Source: Dermatobacter hominis (lineage in GTDB: Bacteria; Actinomycetota; Acidimicrobiia; Acidimicrobiales; Microtrichaceae). Taken from it: a stretch of DNA of 64,000 bases. Every line of letters begins with the position of its first letter. Position 1 is the stretch's first letter. Positions 33,316 to 41,048 of this stretch are shown here, one piece after another. Both the position numbers and the translations under genes were made by a program. The stretch is from the NCBI RefSeq assembly GCF_020715685.1, contig NZ_CP085840.1, forward strand, positions 2,666,001 through 2,730,000, given 5' to 3'. Under the pieces are notes generated by a model. The model did no database searches and was not told the origin of the DNA. It was given only the letters and a program-made list of their open reading frames with translations.

Positions 33316-34152
33316 GTGGCGGAGCACGCCGGGGACACGAGCACCGCGGGGACGACGGGCGTCCCGGCCGGGGCGGTGCTGCTCGGCACCGTCGCGCTCG
33401 AACCGAACCGCTGGTCGACGGTCGACCCGTCCGGCGCCCCCTCGGCCGACCTGGTCGCCATCGCGCCGCAGATCGCCGCCACCGGCTGCGACGGCCTCGA
33501 GCTCTGGGAGCGCCACCTGCCCCCGGAGCCGGAGGCGGCGGCGACGCTGCTGGGGGCGCTCCCCCCGGTGCTCGTCCTCAACTCGTACGTGGCCTTCGAC
33601 CGCGACGATCCGGCGGCGCGCGACGCCGTGGCCGCCCGAGTCCGGACCTCGGGCGCCCGGGGGGTGAAGTTCAACGTCGGTGCCGACCCCGCGCTCGAGG
33701 AGGTCTACGCCGAGCGCGTCGCCGACCTGCTCGACCGGCTGCCCGACGACGTCGTGCTGCTCTGCGAGTGCCACGAGCACATCTCGATCGCCGAGGATCC
33801 GACCGTGGCGGCGCGGATCCTGGCGGCGGCCGGTCCGGCAGAGCGGGTGGGGGCGATCGTCCACACGCACGAGTCCGAGGCGCACCTGCGCGCCCGCTTC
33901 GACGCGTACGGCGACCGCATCCGCCACGTGCACCTCAACCTCCTCGACCCGGCGACGATGCAGGCGCCGGCGCTGGCCGACCGGGCCGACGACCTCGGCC
34001 GCACCGTCGCGCTGCTGCGCCAGCTCGGCTTCGACGGCTCGTGGACGCTCGAGTTCGTCGAAGGGGTGCTCACCGACCACGACGAGCCGGGCGCGCTGGT
34101 GGCGCAGGCGGCCGCCGACCTGTCGGTGCTGCGCGAGGTGCTGGCCGGCTGA
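33316..34152 (+). CDS. Sugar phosphate isomerase/epimerase-like TIM barrel protein
   Basis: A 278-residue protein with the xylose-isomerase-like TIM-barrel pattern: LVAIAPQIAATGCDGLELWERH at the N-terminus, VVLLCECHEH in the middle (candidate metal ligands Glu and His), HVHLNLLDP and a final SWTLEFVEGV. Such enzymes use a divalent metal for isomerisation, epimerisation or dehydration of sugars or inositols. The GTG lies 5 bp after the LtrA stop, making it the last gene of the unit. Substrate unknown. Confidence 0.75.
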   Translation: MAEHAGDTSTAGTTGVPAGAVLLGTVALEPNRWSTVDPSGAPSADLVAIAPQIAATGCDGLELWERHLPPEPEAAATLLGALPPVLVLNSYVAFDRDDPAARDAVAARVRTSGARGVKFNVGADPALEEVYAERVADLLDRLPDDVVLLCECHEHISIAEDPTVAARILAAAGPAERVGAIVHTHESEAHLRARFDAYGDRIRHVHLNLLDPATMQAPALADRADDLGRTVALLRQLGFDGSWTLEFVEGVLTDHDEPGALVAQAAADLSVLREVLAG

Positions 34153-34164
34153 GCGTCGGCCGGC

Positions 34165-34776
34165 TCAGGTCGTGGCGCCCGTGCGGCGGTCCAACCAGCC
34201 CGAGATCGGGCGCAGGAGGAACAGGCCGAACAGGGCCCAGAGCCCGATCGCCGGCACGAACGTCGCCACCACGAAGATCGCCGCGAAGAGCCCTGCGCTC
34301 ACGATGCTGCCGTTCAGGCTGAACTCAGGCCGCTTCCCGTCGCGCCACACCCGCGGCGTGCGCATGATCGTCAGGCTCAGCAGGAGCTGGGCGACGCTGC
34401 ACGCCAGCAGGGAGCCGATGTAGAAGGCGCGGACACCCGCCCCGTCGGGTCCGTGGACGCCCAGCACCTCGGTCGGGAACGGCAGGAACGCGATGGTCAT
34501 GAGCCAGAGGACGTCCATCCAGGTGAGTGCGGCGGTCGACCGGTCGATGCCCTCGAACAGCTCGCGGTGGTTGACCCAGAAGCTGGCGACCACCAGGAAG
34601 CTGATGAAGAACACCATGATCTGGGACCCGCCGTCGGAGAACATGTCCGCGAGGGACCCCCGGTGATCCGCCAGGTCGAGCAGCGGCAGGACCAGCAGCG
34701 TGATGGCGATCGCCACGACTGCGTCGCTGAAGAGGATCAGCCGCTCGAGGCCGCGCTCCTGGTCGGCGTCCGACAT
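34165..34776 (-). CDS. TMEM175/DUF1211-type potassium channel family protein
   Basis: A 203-residue protein with six hydrophobic segments, as expected for bacterial TMEM175 subunits. The hallmark first helix is RLILFSDAVVAIAITLLVLPL (FSDAVxAIAxT), and the ion path lies in that helix. The ATG is chosen at the start of this module; an upstream start at 34842 would add 22 Arg-rich residues over a tandem repeat and is unlikely. It is convergent with the five-gene unit. Confidence 0.9.
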   Translation of the reverse strand: MSDADQERGLERLILFSDAVVAIAITLLVLPLLDLADHRGSLADMFSDGGSQIMVFFISFLVVASFWVNHRELFEGIDRSTAALTWMDVLWLMTIAFLPFPTEVLGVHGPDGAGVRAFYIGSLLACSVAQLLLSLTIMRTPRVWRDGKRPEFSLNGSIVSAGLFAAIFVVATFVPAIGLWALFGLFLLRPISGWLDRRTGATT

Positions 34777-34791
34777 GGCCCGACGGACTAC

Positions 34792-34844
34792 CACACCGTC
34801 GGGCCGGGACCGGGCACACCGTCGGGCCGGGACCGGGCACACCG
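34792..34844. repeat. 23-bp tandem repeat (2.3 copies)
   Basis: Two perfect 23-bp units (34792-34814 and 34815-34837) and a 7-bp partial fill the gap between the TMEM175-like gene and the glutathione peroxidase stop. Each unit begins CACACCGTCGGGCC. Confidence 0.85.
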
Positions 34845-34858
34845 CGCCCGGCGCGGGC

Positions 34859-35404
34859 TCAGCTGCCGAGCTGCTCCTCGATCGCCGCGACCAGCTCCGG
34901 GTCCTCGGGGACCATGTTCGGGGCGAAGCGGCCGACGACCTCGCCGTCGCGCGACACCAGGAACTTCTCGAAGTTCCAGAGGATCTCGGGATCGTCGTTG
35001 GCGGCGATGTCGAAGCTCTTCAGGCGGTCGCGGTGCGCCTCGGGGTCGCCGCTCGCGTGGCCGATCGACGAGGTCAGCTCGGCGTACAGCGGGTGCTGGT
35101 CCGCGCCGGTCACGGCGATCTTCGAGAAGACGGGGAACTGCACCGAGTAGGTGGTGGTGCAGAACTCCAGGATCTCCTCGTCGGTGCCCGGCTCCTGCTG
35201 CATGAAGTCGTTGGCAGGGAAGCCGAGGACCTCGAAGCCCTGGTCCCGGTACTGCTCGTAGAGCGCCTCGAGCCCCTCGTACTGCGGCGTGAGGCCGCAC
35301 TTCGAGGCCACGTTGACCAGGAGGAGCACCTTGCCCTCGTAGTCGCCAAGGGTCGTCGTCTCCCCGGACATGGTCGCGATCGGGATGCTCTGGATGTCGC
35401 TCAT
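34859..35404 (-). CDS. Glutathione peroxidase family (thiol peroxidase)
   Basis: A 181-residue peroxidase with the active-site NVASKCGLTPQYEGLE (Cys36, not selenocysteine), the Gln in GFPANDFMQQEPG and the Trp/Asn in ILWNFEKFLVSRDG. In bacteria these Cys enzymes usually take electrons from thioredoxin, not glutathione. The ATG has GAGGAG 6 nt upstream; a start 42 bp earlier would lack one. Confidence 0.94.
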   Translation of the reverse strand: MSDIQSIPIATMSGETTTLGDYEGKVLLLVNVASKCGLTPQYEGLEALYEQYRDQGFEVLGFPANDFMQQEPGTDEEILEFCTTTYSVQFPVFSKIAVTGADQHPLYAELTSSIGHASGDPEAHRDRLKSFDIAANDDPEILWNFEKFLVSRDGEVVGRFAPNMVPEDPELVAAIEEQLGS

Positions 35405-35475
35405 GGTGCTCCTCGCTGTCTGGCGTCGGGGCACAGTGTGCTGCAACCGATCAGGGCGTGCCCGGCCGGGCGGGC

Positions 35476-35481
35476 TAGCCT
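35476..35481 (+). promoter_or_regulatory. -10 box TAGCCT of tRNA-Ala
   Basis: TAGCCT 11 nt before the mature 5' end, the same hexamer as for the SRP RNA. Confidence 0.45.
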
Positions 35482-35492
35482 CGACGACCTCC

Positions 35493-35566
35493 GGGGCTGT
35501 AGCTCAGCTGGCTAGAGCACCTGCTTTGCAAGCAGGGGGTCGTGGGTTCGAGTCCCATCAGCTCCA
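35493..35566 (+). tRNA. tRNA-Ala (UGC)
   Basis: Acceptor GGGGCTG/CAGCTCC with one G-T pair, D-arm AGCTCAGCTGGCTAGAGC, anticodon stem CCTGC/GCAGG around TTTGCAA (anticodon TGC), T-arm GTGGGTTCGAGTCCCAT, discriminator A. CCA is not encoded. Confidence 0.97.
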
Positions 35567-35685
35567 CGACGGTCGCCCGCCGCGCACGGCAGCGATCGGC
35601 GACAGCGATCGGCGGATCCGTCCGGTCCCACGTCTCGGATCGGTGTGCGGCCGACGGTCGGGCACCCAGAGCGATCGGAGCATCG

Positions 35686-36129
35686 ATGCCGGCCAGGAAG
35701 CAGCGCTCGACCGAGTCGACGGGCGACCAGCCCAGGCTCCTCTCGGGCGGCAACCCCCAGATCCCGAAGGGCGAGGGTGACGGGCCCGTGCAGGCCTACA
35801 TCGCAGCGATGCCCGAGTGGAAGCGCCCGCTCGGCGAGCGGATCGACGAGCTGGTCGGGGCGACCGTGCCCGACGTCCACAAGGCCGTGAAGTGGAACCA
35901 GCCGTTCTACGGGAACGAGGGCGATGGCTGGTTCATGGCGTTCCGCTGCTACACGAAGTACGTCCAGCTCCAGTTCTTCCGCGGGACGTCGCTCGATCCC
36001 GAGCCACCCAAGGCGTCGAAGCACCCCGAGGTGCGGTACCTCGACGTCCACGAGGACGACGAGCTCGACGAGGCCCTGCTCGTCAGCTGGATCGAGCAGG
36101 CTGCGGCGCTCCCGGGCGAGCCCCTCTAG
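35686..36129 (+). CDS. DUF1801 family protein (CyaY/YdhG-like fold)
   Basis: A 147-residue protein with the DUF1801 pattern VQAYIAAMPEWKRPLGERID, VHKAVKWNQPFYG, FMAFRCYTKYVQLQFFRG and a C-terminal VSWIEQAAAL. Members are small soluble proteins of unknown role; an iron or ligand-binding function has been suggested for the fold. The N-terminal 25 residues are basic and variable. GGAG lies 5 nt before the ATG. It follows the tRNA-Ala gene. Confidence 0.85.
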   Translation: MPARKQRSTESTGDQPRLLSGGNPQIPKGEGDGPVQAYIAAMPEWKRPLGERIDELVGATVPDVHKAVKWNQPFYGNEGDGWFMAFRCYTKYVQLQFFRGTSLDPEPPKASKHPEVRYLDVHEDDELDEALLVSWIEQAAALPGEPL

Positions 36130-36156
36130 CCACCCGCGGGCCGGGCCGGCCGGCGA

Positions 36157-38487
36157 TCAGTCGCCGACCGGGACCGCCTGCTGCTCGGGGCCGGTGCCGC
36201 GCTGGCCGCCGGTGGGACCGGCGTCGTCCTCGTCGTCGTAGTGCCCCTCGACGTCGATGTTCGGCAGGATGCGGTCGAGCCACCTCGGCAGCCACCAGTT
36301 CTTGTCACCCAGCAGCTCCATGGTCGCCGGGACGAGCAGGAGCCGGACGATCGTGGCGTCGAGCAGGATCGCCGTCGCCAGGCCGGTGCCCATCAGCTTG
36401 AAGGTCCGGTCGTTCTCGAGGATGAAGCTGCCGAAGACGACGACCATGATCGCCGCCGCCGCGGTGATCACCTTGGCCGTGGCGGCCAGCCCGTTGGCGA
36501 CCGACGTCCGGCTGTCGCCGGTGCGCAGCCACTCCTCCCGGATCCGCGAGAGCAGGAAGACCTCGTAGTCCATGGACAGGCCGAAGACGATGGCGAACAG
36601 CATCATCGGCATCCACGGCTCGATCGGGGCCGGCGCCACCCCGGTGACGCTGCCGAACCAGCCCCACTGGTAGAGGGCGACCATGATCCCGTACGCCGCG
36701 CCGATCGACAGGAGGTTCATGATCACGGCCTTGAGCGGCACCAGCAGCGACCGGAACACGACCATGAGGAGCAGGAACGACAGGATGAGCACGGCGCCGA
36801 AGAAGATCGGCAGCCGCTCCGACATCAGTGACGAGGCGTCGATGTTCGCGGCCACGATCCCGGTCACCTTCAGGTCGACGCCGGTCGACTCCTCGACCGG
36901 CGGCAGCACGTCGTCGCGCAGCCGCTGGACGAGCTCCTCGGTCACCTCGGTCTGGGGCCCGTGGGCCGGCGCCACGAACCACCGCACGGCGCTGCCGTCC
37001 TCGCTCGGCTGCGGGCCCAGCACCGCGACGACCTCGGGGTCGGCCTCGAGCGCCTGGTTCACCGCGGCGAGCGACGCGACGTCGGTGCCCTCGGGGACCT
37101 CGGCCGCCAGGAACAGCGGACCGTTGAAGCCCTCGCCGAACCCGTCGACCAACAGGTCGTAGGCCTGCCGCGTGGTGGTGTCCTCGGGGTAGTTGCTCTC
37201 GTCGGAGAACGCGAGGCGCAGGCTGATCACCGGCGCGGCCAGGAGCAGCAGCACCAGCGTGCCGGCGATGGCGAAGGGCCAGGGCCGGTGCTGGATGACC
37301 CGGCTCCAGCGCCAGGCCAGCGTGTCCTCCTTCGGCTTCGGAGGCCGGTGCTGCACCTCCCGCTTCAGCGGCGGGACGAAGAACCCCAGCACGAAGACGA
37401 CGAGCGCCAACGGGAACGCGACCATCAGCGGCGCCAGGTCGAGCCCGACGCCGACCAGTCCCACGGCCACGAGCGCGGCGGCGATCAGGCCGCGCCACCG
37501 GGTGCGCTCGACGTTCATGCCGGCGAAGCCGAGCAGGGCCGGGAGCAGCGTGAGGGACGCGGCCACGACGAGGGCGACGGTGATCGCGGCGGTCACGGCG
37601 AGGCCCTGGATGAAGCCGATGCCCATGAAGAGCATCCCGAGCAGCGAGATGACCACCGTGGCACCGGCGAACAGGACGGATCTGCCCGCCGTGTCCATCG
37701 AGATCATCACCGATCTGCGCACGTCGTTGCCCATGTGCAGCTGCTCGCGGTGCCGCGTGACGACGAGGAGCGCGTAGTCGATGCCCACCCCGAGCCCGAT
37801 CATCACGCCGATGAACGGCGCGAACTCGGGGACCTCGATGACGTTGCTGAACAGGATGACGCCGGCGCCACCGATGCCGATCCCGACGAGGGCGACGGCG
37901 ACCGGCAGGCCCATGGCGAGCACCGAGCCGAACGCCACGATCAGGATCACGATGGCGAAGGCGAGGCCGAGCGCCTCGGACGTCGGCTCCTCGAACTCGG
38001 CGAAGACGAACCCGCCGAGCTCCACCCGCAGGCCGTCGATCTCCGGGACGTCCTTCAGGATCTCGTCGCGGACGTCGCTCATGACCTCGAAGTCGGTGTC
38101 CTGGGGGAACTCGACGTTGGCGTACGCGGTCGTCCCGTCCTGCGAGATCAGGTCGGGCGAGTCGTAGGGCGACTGGACCTGCTGCACGCCCTCCATGCCG
38201 GCGACGTCGTCGAAGATCGCCGACATCGCCGCCTCGACCTCGGGGTCGTCGACGCCCTGGTCGGCCGTGAAGACGATGGTGCCGGTCTGGCCGGCGCCCT
38301 GGCCCTGGAAGCCGGACTCGAGGATGTCGAAGCCGGCGGTCGACTCGCTGCCCTTGAGCGTGAAGTCCTGCCGGTAGTCGTCGCCGACCGACGACGCGAT
38401 CACGTTCGCGCCGATCAGCACGACGATCCACACGATGACCACGAGCCAGCGACGGTCATGGCACCACGGACCGAGTTTGGCGAACAT
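36157..38487 (-). CDS. MMPL/RND-family transporter
   Basis: A 776-residue MmpL-like protein with two repeats of one helix, a large outside loop and a five-helix bundle. Each half carries the family motif: GVGIDYALLVVTRHREQL and GLSMDYEVFLLSRIREEW, whose Asp-Tyr pairs relay protons. It probably exports lipids or hydrophobic compounds by proton antiport. AAGGGAGC precedes the ATG, and a perfect inverted repeat (38503-38519) lies 16 bp upstream. It is convergent with the DUF1801 gene. Confidence 0.93.
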   Translation of the reverse strand: MFAKLGPWCHDRRWLVVIVWIVVLIGANVIASSVGDDYRQDFTLKGSESTAGFDILESGFQGQGAGQTGTIVFTADQGVDDPEVEAAMSAIFDDVAGMEGVQQVQSPYDSPDLISQDGTTAYANVEFPQDTDFEVMSDVRDEILKDVPEIDGLRVELGGFVFAEFEEPTSEALGLAFAIVILIVAFGSVLAMGLPVAVALVGIGIGGAGVILFSNVIEVPEFAPFIGVMIGLGVGIDYALLVVTRHREQLHMGNDVRRSVMISMDTAGRSVLFAGATVVISLLGMLFMGIGFIQGLAVTAAITVALVVAASLTLLPALLGFAGMNVERTRWRGLIAAALVAVGLVGVGLDLAPLMVAFPLALVVFVLGFFVPPLKREVQHRPPKPKEDTLAWRWSRVIQHRPWPFAIAGTLVLLLLAAPVISLRLAFSDESNYPEDTTTRQAYDLLVDGFGEGFNGPLFLAAEVPEGTDVASLAAVNQALEADPEVVAVLGPQPSEDGSAVRWFVAPAHGPQTEVTEELVQRLRDDVLPPVEESTGVDLKVTGIVAANIDASSLMSERLPIFFGAVLILSFLLLMVVFRSLLVPLKAVIMNLLSIGAAYGIMVALYQWGWFGSVTGVAPAPIEPWMPMMLFAIVFGLSMDYEVFLLSRIREEWLRTGDSRTSVANGLAATAKVITAAAAIMVVVFGSFILENDRTFKLMGTGLATAILLDATIVRLLLVPATMELLGDKNWWLPRWLDRILPNIDVEGHYDDEDDAGPTGGQRGTGPEQQAVPVGD

Positions 38488-38502
38488 CTGTCAGCTCCCT
38501 TC

Positions 38503-38519
38503 CGGTCTCACCGAGACCG
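38503..38519. promoter_or_regulatory. Inverted repeat CGGTCTC-ACC-GAGACCG upstream of mmpL-like gene
   Basis: A perfect 7-3-7 palindrome centred 24 bp before the start codon. It could be a repressor operator or a leader hairpin. The remaining gap to 38685 holds a GGGCC-rich run and nothing else I can name. Confidence 0.5.
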
Positions 38520-38685
38520 CCGACCGCCCGCCGCGTGGTGGCCTTGCTAGCACTTCTCCCGGCGGACCGGTCCGGATTTCGACGGCGGGCACCATCGCCG
38601 TGTTCGACGGGACGGGCGGCGCAGAGTCATCGCTCGTGGGGCGATCTCCGTCGCGGCCCGGGCCGGGCCGGGCCGGGCGCGCCCA

Positions 38686-39090
38686 TCAGCCCGCAGCGGC
38701 GTCGTAGCCGGCCCGGGCCGACGCGATCTGGTCGCGGTGCGCCCGGGTCCAGGCCACCAGGGGATCGACCGCCGCGAGCAGCGAGCGTCCGAGCGCCGTG
38801 AGCTCGTAGTCGACGCGCGGCGGGACCACCGGGTGCACCGTCCTCGTCACGAGGCCGTCGCGCTCGAGGTTGCGGAGCGTCAGCGTGAGCATGCGCTGGC
38901 TGACGCCGTCGATCTCGCGGCGCAGCTCGCTGAAGCGCCGGGTGCCGCGACCGAGGAGCTCGACGACGAGCAGCGACCACTTGTCGCCCAGGCGGTCGAG
39001 CAGGTCCCGGATCTCGCACGTCTGGGTGCGCTCGACCAGGCGCCCGGTTCCCTCGGTGTGCCCCCGTGACCTCGATGTGCCGTCTTCCAT
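38686..39090 (-). CDS. HxlR family transcriptional regulator
   Basis: A 134-residue winged-helix regulator of the HxlR type: TQTCEIRDLLDRLGDKWSLLVVELL, FSELRREIDGVSQRMLTLTLRNLERDGLVTRTVHPVVPPRVDYELTALG (read in sections). The Cys at the opening of the domain matches redox-sensing members such as HypR and QorR. It is divergent from an LLM flavin oxidoreductase, its probable target. An alternative ATG lies 13 codons upstream. Confidence 0.9.
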   Translation of the reverse strand: MEDGTSRSRGHTEGTGRLVERTQTCEIRDLLDRLGDKWSLLVVELLGRGTRRFSELRREIDGVSQRMLTLTLRNLERDGLVTRTVHPVVPPRVDYELTALGRSLLAAVDPLVAWTRAHRDQIASARAGYDAAAG

Positions 39091-39104
39091 GCCGCTCCAT
39101 GGTT

Positions 39105-39117
39105 CCCCATGATGGGG
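39105..39117. promoter_or_regulatory. Palindrome CCCCAT-G-ATGGGG between hxlR and LLM genes
   Basis: A perfect 6-1-6 inverted repeat in the 72-bp divergent gap. A second looser one, GTCACAAGAAGTAAC, follows at 39121-39135. Either could be the HxlR operator. Confidence 0.5.
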
Positions 39118-39162
39118 TCGGTCACAAGAAGTAACCATCCCCCGGACCGATCGGAGCACCCC

Positions 39163-40128
39163 GTGGACACCGACACCTCCTCCCCCCGCCCCATCCGCAC
39201 CGGTGCGTTCCTGCCCTCGATGACCGCACCGGGCCACCCGCTCGGCGATGTCGTCGGCGCCGCCCGCCACGCCGAGGACGCCGGGCTCGAGTCGGTGTGG
39301 GTCGTCGACCAGCTCGTCGCCGGCACCGGCGCACCGGTGCTCGACAGCACCTCCGTGCTCGCCGCCGCCGCAGCGGCCACAAGCCGGATCCGCCTCGGGT
39401 TCGGCGTGATGATCGTCCCGCTCCGCCGCCCGGCGTGGGTGGCCAAGCAGGTCGCCACGCTCCAGCACCTGTCCAGCGACCGGGTGCTGCTCGGCGTCGG
39501 CGCGGGCGGCGACCGCCACGACCGGTCGTGGGCTGCGGCCGGCGCGGATCGGCGGCGGCGCGGCCGCTCGACCGACGACCTTCTCGACGCGCTGCCGCCG
39601 CTCCTGGACGGCGAGCCGACGCCAATCGCCGGCGACGACGGCACGACGTCGACCGTGCGGCTCTCGCCGCCCGCCACCGTCCCGCCGCTCCTGGTCGGCG
39701 GCATGTCCGACGCCGCGCTGCGCCGGGCCGTTCGGGTGGGCGCCGACCTCTTCCTGCTCCCCGTGCCGCCCGACGGCGTGCGCGCCGCCGTCGGGCGGGC
39801 GGCCGAGCTCGCGGCCGAGCTCGATCGCCCGATGCCCGGCGTCACCACCGGGCTGCTCGCCGCCGTCGCCGACGACCCCGCGCTCCCCGACGTCGCGGGC
39901 CTGCGCCACCTGCTGACCGACCCCGACGGCCAGTTCGGCATGCCCGACGAAGCCGTCGACGAGATGCTCGTCCTCGGCGACGTCGACGCCGTCGCGACGC
40001 GGATCGCCGCGCTCGGAGCGGCGGGGGCCGACCGGGTCGTGCTCAGCGTCCCGGCCGGCGACTGGCGCGTCCAGGTCGAGCGCTTCGCCGAGGCGGCGGC
40101 CCGCGCCGCGGCCGCGGTGCCCGGCTGA
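39163..40128 (+). CDS. LLM-class flavin/F420-dependent oxidoreductase
   Basis: A 321-residue luciferase-like TIM-barrel enzyme. Conserved sections include GDVVGAARHAEDAGLESVWV, SRIRLGFGVMIVPLRRPAWVAKQVATL and DRVLLGVGAGGDR, then PPLLVGGMSDAALRRAVRVGADLF. In actinobacteria many members use F420, others FMN; the sequence alone does not decide. The GTG with CGGAG 7 nt upstream is preferred over an ATG 54 bp earlier that would lie inside the operator region. Probably controlled by the divergent HxlR gene. Confidence 0.88.
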   Translation: MDTDTSSPRPIRTGAFLPSMTAPGHPLGDVVGAARHAEDAGLESVWVVDQLVAGTGAPVLDSTSVLAAAAAATSRIRLGFGVMIVPLRRPAWVAKQVATLQHLSSDRVLLGVGAGGDRHDRSWAAAGADRRRRGRSTDDLLDALPPLLDGEPTPIAGDDGTTSTVRLSPPATVPPLLVGGMSDAALRRAVRVGADLFLLPVPPDGVRAAVGRAAELAAELDRPMPGVTTGLLAAVADDPALPDVAGLRHLLTDPDGQFGMPDEAVDEMLVLGDVDAVATRIAALGAAGADRVVLSVPAGDWRVQVERFAEAAARAAAAVPG

Positions 40129-40174
40129 GGTCCCTCGCTCTGCGCCGGCCCGCCGAGCGGACGGATGGCGCCGG

Positions 40175-40816
40175 TCAGTCCGGCAGGTCGCCGGCGGCGC
40201 TCAGGCGCGGCTTCACGAACCGGCGCCACACGAACACCGCGAGGGCAGCCACCACCGCCACGATCAGCACGCCCTGGAGCAGGCCGACGTAGTCACCGAC
40301 CTTCTCCCACCGGTCGCCGAGGACCGCCCCGCCGCCGATCAGCGCCACGTTCCAGACCGCGCTGCCGATCGCCGTGAAGAGCGTGAAGCGCAGGAACGGC
40401 ATCCGACGGAAGCCGGCCGGCACCGACACGAGCGATCGGACCAGCGGGACGCACCGGCCGATGAGCACCGCGGCGCCGGAGCGCTTGTCGAACCACGCCT
40501 CGGCCCGGTCGAGGTCCGCCTCCTTCACGCCGAACCAGCGGCCGCGACGCACCACGAACGCACGGAGGCGCTCGGGGCCGATCGCGGCGGAGATGCCGTA
40601 GAGCACCCAGGCGCCGGCGACCGAGCCGAGGGTGGCGGCGCCGACCATGCCGAGGAAGGAGGCGTCGCCGCGACCGGTGACGAACCCGGCGAGCGGGAGC
40701 ACGACCTCCGAAGGGATGGGAGGGAACACGCTCTCGAGCGCTACGAGGACGGCGACGCCGACGTAGCCCAGCGTCTCGACGACGTCGGTCACCCAGTCGG
40801 TCAGGTCATCGAGCAC
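40175..40816 (-). CDS. DedA family membrane protein
   Basis: A 213-residue SNARE-associated/DedA protein. Diagnostic segments are ESVFPPIPSEVVLPLAGFV near the N-terminus and GRCVPLVRSLVSVPAGFRRM in the centre (the essential Arg-rich GRxxPxxR motif). DedA proteins flip lipid carriers such as undecaprenyl phosphate across the membrane. GTG start with GAGGGA upstream. Convergent with the LLM oxidoreductase. Confidence 0.93.
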   Translation of the reverse strand: MLDDLTDWVTDVVETLGYVGVAVLVALESVFPPIPSEVVLPLAGFVTGRGDASFLGMVGAATLGSVAGAWVLYGISAAIGPERLRAFVVRRGRWFGVKEADLDRAEAWFDKRSGAAVLIGRCVPLVRSLVSVPAGFRRMPFLRFTLFTAIGSAVWNVALIGGGAVLGDRWEKVGDYVGLLQGVLIVAVVAALAVFVWRRFVKPRLSAAGDLPD

Positions 40817-40891
40817 GAGCGCTCCCTCGTTCCGGCACGGCGCTCGTGCGCCCGTGCGCCGCCAACGGACACGGAGCCGTCGAGGGTAGGA

Positions 40892-40909
40892 GGGCCCGCC
40901 GGCGGGCCC
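40892..40909. repeat. 18-bp perfect palindrome (GGGCCCGCC/GGCGGGCCC)
   Basis: A perfect palindrome without loop in the 232-bp gap between dedA and the acyl-CoA dehydrogenase-like gene, 76 bp upstream of the dedA start. Confidence 0.8.
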
Positions 40910-40930
40910 GAAGCCCGGCTCGCGAGCGAT

Positions 40931-40944
40931 TGAGCGGCCGCTCA
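40931..40944. repeat. 14-bp perfect palindrome TGAGCGGCCGCTCA
   Basis: A second palindrome in the same gap, between the G/C palindrome and the stem-loop at 40973. Confidence 0.8.
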
Positions 40945-40972
40945 GGATCTGCGGGAAGGGACGGGCGAGGCC

Positions 40973-41004
40973 CCGATCGCACGAGCGGCGGCTCGTGCGA
41001 TCGG
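40973..41004 (-). terminator. 14-bp stem-loop after the acyl-CoA dehydrogenase-like gene
   Basis: CCGATCGCACGAGC and its exact complement around a GGCG loop, 45 bp after the stop of the minus-strand flavoenzyme gene. No T-run follows, so termination is inferred from position and stem strength. Confidence 0.6.
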
Positions 41005-41048
41005 AGCCCTCGACCCCACGGGCGGGCCAGTGCGCGAGACCTCGGCGC

